Shown here one piece after another: positions 15,419 through 19,670 of a stretch of 19,670 bases of DNA (positions are counted from its first letter, which is position 1; each line of letters starts with the position of its first letter). Where the stretch lies: the NCBI GenBank assembly GCA_964354375.1, contig CAYGZQ010000069.1, positions 1 through 19,670 on the forward strand, given 5' to 3'. The translations under genes were made by a program, and so were the position numbers. The notes below the pieces were generated by a model. The model did not search any database. It was not told the origin of the DNA and saw only the letters and a list, made by a program, of their open reading frames with translations. This DNA comes from CAYGZQ01 sp964354375 [NCBI: uncultured Planctomycetota bacterium]. GTDB taxonomy: Bacteria; JAJVIF01; JAPKYR01.

Positions 15419-15484
15419 TCAAGCCCAGGAACGAAGGGAGAGAGAGAGGAAGCCCTTGTAACTCCAAAAAAAAGCTGCAAAAAA

Positions 15485-15494
15485 TCTTGCAAGA
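15485..15494. promoter_or_regulatory. Perfect 10-base palindrome just upstream of the hsp20 -35 box
   Basis: TCTTGCAAGA is its own reverse complement and ends 3 bases before the TTGACA box. A regulator site is possible. It is not the CIRCE sequence (TTAGCACTC-N9-GAGTGCTAA), which I do not find here. Confidence 0.3.
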
Positions 15495-15497
15495 GAC

Positions 15498-15526
15498 TTG
15501 ACAACATTGGACGCATCAGGTAGAAT
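15498..15526 (+). promoter_or_regulatory. Strong sigma70-type promoter of the small heat-shock gene
   Basis: Perfect TTGACA (15498-15503), exactly 17 bases, then TAGAAT (15521-15526, 5/6). The start would be near 15533, giving a 32-base leader with AAGGAGG. The same -10 hexamer is used at the promoter at 4792-4820. Confidence 0.75.
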
Positions 15527-15564
15527 ATGCTCGAATTCTGAGTGATACGCAAGGAGGACGTAAT

Positions 15565-16038
15565 ATGACAAACCTGAGAATCCGAAAACCTGAGACCCCG
15601 GCTCGCCGACGGTACTGGGACTGGGACAATATGTCGGAGCTCGAGCGCGAGCTCTTTAACCCTCTCGCTCTCTGGATGAGGGCCCCCATGGAGCCACTGA
15701 GCGAATCAGTCTGGGCACCCAGGGTCGACATCCTCGAAAAAGAGGGCGAGTGGATCTTCAAGGCCGAGCTGCCCGACATCAAGCTCGATGACATCAACGT
15801 CACGATCGAAGAGGGTGTCCTTTCGATCAAGGGCGAGCGGAAGTTCGAAGAGGAAGTCAAAGAGGGGAACTTCACGAGGTTCGAGCGGCAGTACGGCACC
15901 TTCGAGCGCAGGTTCAGCCTTCCCACGGGTATCGACGCCGCCGCGGTCAAGGCTGACTACAAGAGCGGCGTTCTGACTCTGATCGTCCCGAAGAAGGAAG
16001 AGTCGAAGCCGAAATCCATCAAGATAGACGTCAAGTAA
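15565..16038 (+). CDS. Small heat-shock protein, Hsp20/alpha-crystallin family
   Basis: A 157-residue ATP-independent holdase that binds unfolding proteins in the cytoplasm and keeps them for refolding by DnaK-type chaperones (family knowledge). Residues 1-50 are a variable N-terminal arm. Residues 51-143 are the alpha-crystallin domain (PRVDILEKEGEWIFKAELP, INVTIEEGVLSIKGER, FERRFSLP, ADYKSGVLTLIVPK). The C-terminal tail has the I-x-I oligomerisation motif, I152-K-I154. Length is typical. ATG 15565 has AAGGAGG 7 bases upstream. It stands alone, with a near-consensus promoter at 15498-15526 and a strong terminator at 16108-16141. Confidence 0.96.
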   Translation: MTNLRIRKPETPARRRYWDWDNMSELERELFNPLALWMRAPMEPLSESVWAPRVDILEKEGEWIFKAELPDIKLDDINVTIEEGVLSIKGERKFEEEVKEGNFTRFERQYGTFERRFSLPTGIDAAAVKADYKSGVLTLIVPKKEESKPKSIKIDVK

Positions 16039-16107
16039 GTCCGGGCGCTGTCCAATCGATTCTGAAGACATTCAATAGTCTCCATTCAACCCTCCCAGGC
16101 GACAGAT

Positions 16108-16141
16108 CCCCCGGGGCATTTCCCCGGGGGCACTCTTTTTT
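16108..16141 (+). terminator. Rho-independent terminator after hsp20
   Basis: A perfect 9-bp stem, CCCCCGGGG-CATTT-CCCCGGGGG (16108-16130), followed by CACTC and a run of seven T. It begins 70 bases after the hsp20 stop. The GC stem and T-run are a textbook intrinsic terminator. Confidence 0.92.
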
Positions 16142-16220
16142 AGCCCCGTTTGCGCCGTCGGGTTTTGAGTTTGTCGGCTGCGGATGTATTCTTTTGCGCG
16201 TGGGTCACAATGGCGGCAAG

Positions 16221-17015
16221 ATGATCTGCCCGGGATGCGGTCAGGAGCACGATTCGCAGTTTCTTTTCTGCACGCGATGCGGCGCAAGACTTTCCCTTCC
16301 GTCCGCCCCGCCAAAGGAGTCCGCGCATCCGTCCGGCAAGGTGAGAGGAATCGAGCCGGAGCCGGATGCGCTCGGCGAGGAGCCCTCCTTCGACGGCGGC
16401 CGCGGTGCATCCGCCGGAGGAGCACCGGAGACTGCTGAGCCCGTCCCGCCCGTCTACGCAGGGTCCGGCCGATTCTCGCCACGTCTCGCGGCCCGAAAAA
16501 TCGCCCCAAAGCGCATAGCGAATCCGGGCACTATCGGTGTGCTCGTAGTCCTGGCGATTCTTTTCCCGCCCCTGGGCATCCTCACAGCAATTATCTGGAC
16601 GATCGTGCCGCAATACCGTCGCGCTGCGCTGCCCGTGCTGACAGCCGCCATCCTGGGCGGCGGGCTGTGGGTCTGGTTTGGATGGTCCGAGCTCAAGAGG
16701 CACATCTACGACGAGCCTTACGCGGTTCTGATGCAGTATGTCGAAGCGCAGAACTGGGCGTACGAAGCGACCGGACGCTACTATCCCCTGCTGGAGCTGA
16801 AGACCCGCGGATTCATGCCCGCCGAGTTTCCGCCCGAGACGAAGGTCGAGTTCTCGATAGTCGAGCACGTCCTGGGACCCACCGGCTATCTCGTCGAGTT
16901 TCGCCCGGAGACCGAAGAGGTCAGGCTCTACGGTATGCAGAGCCTGTGGGTTGACAACACCGGCGACGTGCATATGGGCTCAAGGGACGGACCTCGATTC
17001 TCACCTCCCGATTAA
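16221..17015 (+). CDS. Zinc-ribbon protein with two membrane segments and a pilin-like C-terminal domain
   Basis: 264 residues from ATG 16221. An N-terminal zinc ribbon (ICPGCG, then FCTRCGARL, two CxxC pairs) is followed by a Pro/Glu/Gly-rich linker to about residue 90. Two hydrophobic segments follow (about [27 protein letters not shown] and [19 protein letters not shown]). The soluble C-terminal domain has the spacing seen in pseudopilin-like heads: a helix with [17 protein letters not shown], then [15 protein letters not shown], a beta core (GYLVEFRPE) and a final [16 protein letters not shown]. That resemblance is inference. The zinc ribbon is probably cytoplasmic. ATG 16221 fits proteins of this class that begin MxCPxCG; GTG 16200 and TTG 16194 are in frame and cannot be excluded, since no start has a good ribosome site. 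The next gene starts 23 bases on, so the two are probably co-transcribed. Confidence 0.75.
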   Translation: MICPGCGQEHDSQFLFCTRCGARLSLPSAPPKESAHPSGKVRGIEPEPDALGEEPSFDGGRGASAGGAPETAEPVPPVYAGSGRFSPRLAARKIAPKRIANPGTIGVLVVLAILFPPLGILTAIIWTIVPQYRRAALPVLTAAILGGGLWVWFGWSELKRHIYDEPYAVLMQYVEAQNWAYEATGRYYPLLELKTRGFMPAEFPPETKVEFSIVEHVLGPTGYLVEFRPETEEVRLYGMQSLWVDNTGDVHMGSRDGPRFSPPD

Positions 17016-17038
17016 CACTCGCTTTTGAGGAGTTCGAA

Positions 17039-17245
17039 ATGGCCAACAAAGACTGCCCCAACATTGAGAAAAACAAGCAATACTGCAACTGCACCTATTC
17101 CTGCTCAAAAAAATACACCTGCTGCGAGTGCCTTCACAGTCACCGACAAAGTGGCGAACTCCCCGCGTGTTTCTTCCCGAACGACGTGGAGAAGACATAC
17201 GATCGATCGCTGGAGAGATTCAAGAAGACGAAAATGCGGACCTGA
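17039..17245 (+). CDS. Small cysteine-rich protein, DUF6485-type
   Basis: 68 residues with eight cysteines: [32 protein letters not shown] and ELPACFFP. Cys and His spacing suggests a metal-binding (zinc or iron-sulphur) mini-protein. I recognise it as a member of the DUF6485 family (identified from memory of the [17 protein letters not shown] start and the ELPACFFP end), whose function is unknown to me. The C-terminal half ([11 protein letters not shown]) is a charged helix. ATG 17039 has GAGGAG 6 bases upstream, and the gene follows the zinc-ribbon membrane protein by 23 bases. A terminator-like hairpin lies 25 bases after the stop. Confidence 0.85.
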   Translation: MANKDCPNIEKNKQYCNCTYSCSKKYTCCECLHSHRQSGELPACFFPNDVEKTYDRSLERFKKTKMRT

Positions 17246-17267
17246 TATCGGGCCGCATATCGGTTGC

Positions 17268-17450
17268 GTGGCGCCCATACATCCGCCCCGAGCTCGTCGA
17301 GGGACGGATGTATGGGTGCCTTTTCTTCATGATGTGTGTCACCCATCTGCCCGCTGGGCGGGCATATGGGCGCCACCATTTGTCGAGGGGCGGTCCGCAA
17401 TTCCCCTTAGGAAGACAGATTCTTCATGACGTGAGGCACCCCCACCCACT
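17268..17450. repeat. Composite inverted/direct repeat region after the DUF6485 gene
   Basis: The whole gap between convergent genes is repeat. GTGGCGCCCATA (17268-17279) has an exact complement at 17365-17376. Two hairpins lie inside: 17270-17285/17305-17320 and 17342-17353/17359-17370 (11/12 pairs). Direct repeats link two units: CGTCGAGGGACGG (17295) with TGTCGAGGGGCGG (17381), and TTCTTCATGA-x-GTG-x-G-x-CACCC near 17323 and 17431. No gene is visible. It looks like a decayed dispersed repeat rather than a plain terminator. Confidence 0.6.
17270..17327 (+). terminator. Probable rho-independent terminator of the zinc-ribbon/DUF6485 unit
   Basis: The stem GGCGCCCATACATCCG (17270-17285) pairs with 17305-17320 at 15 of 16 positions around a 19-base GC-rich loop, and is followed by TTTTCTT. 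It may also act on the convergent solute-binding-protein transcript, but the T-run favours the plus strand. Confidence 0.6.
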
Positions 17451-17454
17451 TTCA

Positions 17455-19152
17455 TCACTCCTGCTTGGCGAGCCACACGTGCTCGATCTCAACACTGGGC
17501 AGCACGGGAGGTCTGTCGAGGGCGGTTATCTCGAGCCCCCTCACTTCCGGCGCCACGAGAATGTTGCACCTGTTCCAGTACAGAAGCAGCCACGGCGCGT
17601 CGTCGAACGCGATCTTCTCAGCCTGCGCGTACAGCTCCCATCGACGCTTCTGATCCGTGATCCTCCCCGCCTCCTCAACAAGTCTGTCAAATTCCGGGTT
17701 CGAGTATCTCGTGCTGTTCCCCGGAGGCCCCCATTGCTTCGAGTCAAGGAGCACGTACAGGAAATTCTCGGGATCGGGATAATCCGCAAGCCATGTGAGC
17801 TGGAAGAACGCCGGCTCCCCGGCATCGACCGCCTGAAGGTAGCTGGCCCATTCGAGTTGTCGGAGATTGATCTTCACGCCGATTCTGCTCAGGTTCTGCT
17901 TGACCACCTGCGCGATGTCGGGCCTGGGCGGCCTTGAATCGAAATAGAGGGTGATTTCAGGAAGCCCCTTGCCTTCAGGATAGCCGGCCTCGGCAAGAAG
18001 CTGCTGCGCAAGTGTTTCGTTGTATTCGTACCCCGGCAGACCCGCGTTGTAGCCGTAGATACCGGGAGGCACGATGCTTGTCGCCTCGGTCACAAGACCG
18101 TTAAGTACTTTATTGATGAGAAAGTCCCGATCGATCGCGTGGCAAAACGCCTGCCTGAGTTTTGCATTCCCCTTGAACGGAGGCTTCTCGCAGTTGAAGC
18201 CCAGGTTGTAGACATCCAGAAGCGGCCTGCTTACGATCAGCTTCGACTCTTCTTCGTCGGCACGGATATCGGGAAGCAGGTCGGGGGGAATGTCCGTGTG
18301 ATCAAGATTCCCGGCGCGGAATTCCTGAAGTCGTCCGACCGGCTCCTTGATTATCGAGTACCTGAGGCCGTCAAGGTAGGGCTTCCCGTCAAAATATTCC
18401 TTGTTGCTCTCAAGAAGGAGGAAGTTCTGGTGCTCCCAGTTTCGCAGGATGAAGGGGCCGGTGCCCACGGTGGCCGCCGGCTCGCTGGCAAAGAGGTTTC
18501 CCCATTTCTCGACCACTTCCTGCGGGACTGCGAAGGAGCTCGACATGGCCATGAGTCCGAGGAACGGCGCGAAGGGCTCTGCGAGCGTGATCCTGAGTGT
18601 GCTGTCGTCCAACACCTCGATCCCCTCGACATCCTGCGCGATTCCCTTCATGAAATCCTTCGCGCCCTTGATACGATCGAGTACCCAGGTGCGCGGACTG
18701 GACGTCGCGGGATCCAGAACCCTCTTGAAGGAGTACGCGAAGTCTTTCGCAGTAAGCTTCCGTCCGTTGTGGAAATACACATTGTCTTTGAGGTAGAACG
18801 TCCACACCGTGCCGTCCTCGTTCACATCCCACCTCTCCGCGGCCGCAGGCACGTACTCGCCTTCCGGACTGATCTTCACCAGTCCGTCGAAAATCGACCG
18901 GATCACCGCGTCCGACACCGTGTCGGTGACCTGTGCAGGGTCCAGCGTCGGCGGATCAGTATCCAGCGGGAATTTGTAGATTCCGCCCAAGACAGGCTCT
19001 TCCTCGGCAACGGAGGTGCCGCCCGTTTTCTCGGGTGACACAACCGAGCCTGCCTGCTTCTCGTCTCCTCCCTGCTGACCGCCCTGGGGAGGGCAGCCGA
19101 CGAGCACAAGAACGACAAGGGCTATCGCTGCAAACCAGATTTTTCTATGCAT
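17455..19152 (-). CDS. ABC transporter solute-binding lipoprotein, family 5 (oligopeptide/dipeptide type)
   Basis: A 565-residue lipoprotein: signal peptide 1-19, lipobox LVGC, acylated Cys20, then a flexible Gly/Gln/Ser-rich linker. The mature part is a SBP_bac_5 protein: GGIYKFPLDTDPPTLDPAQ near the start, then AERWDVNEDGTVWTFYLKD and FHNGRKLTAKDFAYSFKRV (about 105-145), the family signature. Further matches are VGTGPFILRNWEHQN, LRQAFCHAIDRDFLINKVL, and the C-terminal IAFDDAPWLLLYW. Such proteins deliver peptides, or nickel, heme or sugars in some members, to an inner-membrane permease. No permease or ATPase gene is next to it, so it is an orphan in this window. The inner ATG at 19152 is chosen because AGGAGA lies 7 bases upstream and it starts the signal peptide; 50 upstream codons stay open but look non-coding. 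A -10-like TACAAT lies at 19205-19210. Confidence 0.94.
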   Translation of the reverse strand: MHRKIWFAAIALVVLVLVGCPPQGGQQGGDEKQAGSVVSPEKTGGTSVAEEEPVLGGIYKFPLDTDPPTLDPAQVTDTVSDAVIRSIFDGLVKISPEGEYVPAAAERWDVNEDGTVWTFYLKDNVYFHNGRKLTAKDFAYSFKRVLDPATSSPRTWVLDRIKGAKDFMKGIAQDVEGIEVLDDSTLRITLAEPFAPFLGLMAMSSSFAVPQEVVEKWGNLFASEPAATVGTGPFILRNWEHQNFLLLESNKEYFDGKPYLDGLRYSIIKEPVGRLQEFRAGNLDHTDIPPDLLPDIRADEEESKLIVSRPLLDVYNLGFNCEKPPFKGNAKLRQAFCHAIDRDFLINKVLNGLVTEATSIVPPGIYGYNAGLPGYEYNETLAQQLLAEAGYPEGKGLPEITLYFDSRPPRPDIAQVVKQNLSRIGVKINLRQLEWASYLQAVDAGEPAFFQLTWLADYPDPENFLYVLLDSKQWGPPGNSTRYSNPEFDRLVEEAGRITDQKRRWELYAQAEKIAFDDAPWLLLYWNRCNILVAPEVRGLEITALDRPPVLPSVEIEHVWLAKQE

Positions 19153-19252
19153 CGCGTCTCTCCTGATTCCTCTGTGTGGAAAATCGGTCTCCTTGCAGTC
19201 ACGGATTGTAGCATGTCGGGAGGATTGAATGCCTTTTTCGAAAGAGACTTCA

Positions 19253-19353
19253 CCACCAAGACACGAAGGACACCAAGGAACACAAAGAAGAGAAGACCCC
19301 ACGGTTTTCGCTCGCGCTCTTCGTGACCCTTGGTGTCCTTGGTGTCTTGGTGG
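19253..19353. repeat. Long inverted repeat of the CCACCAAGACACC type, abutting a stop codon
   Basis: Arms 19253-19278 and 19328-19353 pair at 25 of 26 positions around a 49-base spacer. Each arm is built of short tandem units of the form AAGGACACCAAGG. The right arm ends one base before the TAA stop (19354-19356) of the minus-strand gene, so the transcript folds straight after its stop. I know this motif as a dispersed repeat in many environmental genomes; its origin is unclear to me. No T-run follows, so it is more a 3'-end hairpin or mobile repeat than a classic terminator. Confidence 0.75.
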
Positions 19354-19670
19354 TTACTCTTCTCTTCTATCTCCTTCACTCTTCCCCGCAAAACGAACTT
19401 CGAACAATGTCCCCCTGGGCTCAAATTGATACTTCCCCGGACCCTGCTCAAGTTGCGTGCGTACCTGGATGTCGACATAGACCGGCCGGGTCGCGAGATT
19501 GAGGTCGACAAAGGCGCTCAGTGCGGTCTTGAAGTTTCTTATCTGATCGTCCTGCATTTTCAGCCGGCCGTCGGGACCATACCGCTCGACCGTGTTCTCT
19601 CGATACCACTTGCGAAGCACCCAGCCGCTCGCCAGCATGTCGAGATCGTCTCTCGGAGGGAGCTTCTCCC
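19354..19670 (-). CDS. C-terminal fragment of an unrecognised protein; gene runs off the right edge
   Basis: The last 105 residues of a longer protein, open to the window edge. The visible part starts EKLPPRDDLDMLASGWVLRK and has WYRENTVERYGPDGRLKMQD, then a hydrophobic/charged stretch (SAFVDLNLATRPVYVDIQV) and a Lys/Glu/Arg-rich end. The mixed strand-like pattern with no signal or membrane segment suggests a soluble domain. I recognise no family. It is on the same strand as the solute-binding protein but separated from it by about 200 bases and the long inverted repeat, so one operon is doubtful. Confidence 0.6.
   Translation of the reverse strand, partial: EKLPPRDDLDMLASGWVLRKWYRENTVERYGPDGRLKMQDDQIRNFKTALSAFVDLNLATRPVYVDIQVRTQLEQGPGKYQFEPRGTLFEVRFAGKSEGDRREE

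Noticed and set aside
15054-15467. In-frame N-terminal extension of the propeller lipoprotein, open for about 138 codons upstream
   Set aside because: It would begin at a TTG without a ribosome site, translate REP copy D, and bury the lipoprotein signal peptide inside the protein. GGAGGA 7 bases before ATG 15053 fixes the start.
7200-17450. CRISPR array
   Set aside because: The palindromic repeats are few, kilobases apart and not separated by regular spacers; no cas genes are seen.
19153-19302. Upstream start for the solute-binding protein, adding 50 residues
   Set aside because: The extra residues run into the CCACCAAGACACC repeat and precede the signal peptide; AGGAGA supports ATG 19152.
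1-19670. tRNA or rRNA genes
   Set aside because: I scanned for T-loop-like GGTTCGAATCC and cloverleaf arms and saw none outside coding sequence; a tRNA search program would be decisive.

Overview
The window is chromosomal DNA, fairly GC-rich, with ordinary bacterial gene structure: Shine-Dalgarno sites, sigma70-like promoters and a rho-independent terminator. Five long proteins begin with a lipoprotein signal peptide. Three of these carry extracellular modules (TIG, PKD, SBBP propeller) of the kind common in uncultivated, diderm-type bacteria from environmental genomes. There is no phylogenetic marker gene here, so I do not name a phylum.

Layout. Positions 1-4720 are housekeeping and signalling: the 5' part of an ADP-forming acyl-CoA ligase (minus), a response regulator fused to a PP2C/SpoIIE-type phosphatase (plus), and a glutamine-dependent NAD+ synthetase (minus). 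Positions 4860-15053 are an exported-protein region with three large paralogous lipoproteins (849, 821 and 875 residues) and a lipid-anchored subtilisin-family protease between the second and third. The paralogues share an N-terminal module of about 400 residues that I cannot match to a named family. After a common junction each continues into a different module: TIG/IPT, PKD, or a seven-blade SBBP propeller. Positions 15565-17245 hold a small heat-shock protein with its own promoter and terminator, then a two-gene unit of a zinc-ribbon membrane protein and a DUF6485-type cysteine-rich protein. Positions 17455-19670 hold an oligopeptide/dipeptide ABC solute-binding lipoprotein and the 3' end of an unrecognised gene, both on the minus strand.

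The most distinctive non-coding feature is a dispersed REP-like palindrome, core ATGCGCAGGATGCGCAT, found at gene boundaries throughout the lipoprotein region. One copy has been split by a 221-bp MITE-like element with 15-bp terminal inverted repeats. The element is flanked by a 5-bp duplication, ATCTT, that lies over the palindrome's loop, and removing it restores the repeat. At least two copies also supply the TAG stop codon of the reading frame that runs into them. Two further repeat types occur around the solute-binding-protein gene.

How the parts fit together: the three lipoproteins, the protease and the solute-binding protein are all predicted to act outside the cytoplasmic membrane. 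They look like a cell-surface set, but each seems to be its own transcription unit rather than part of one operon. The repeats and the MITE mark the region as a repeat-rich, probably plastic locus.
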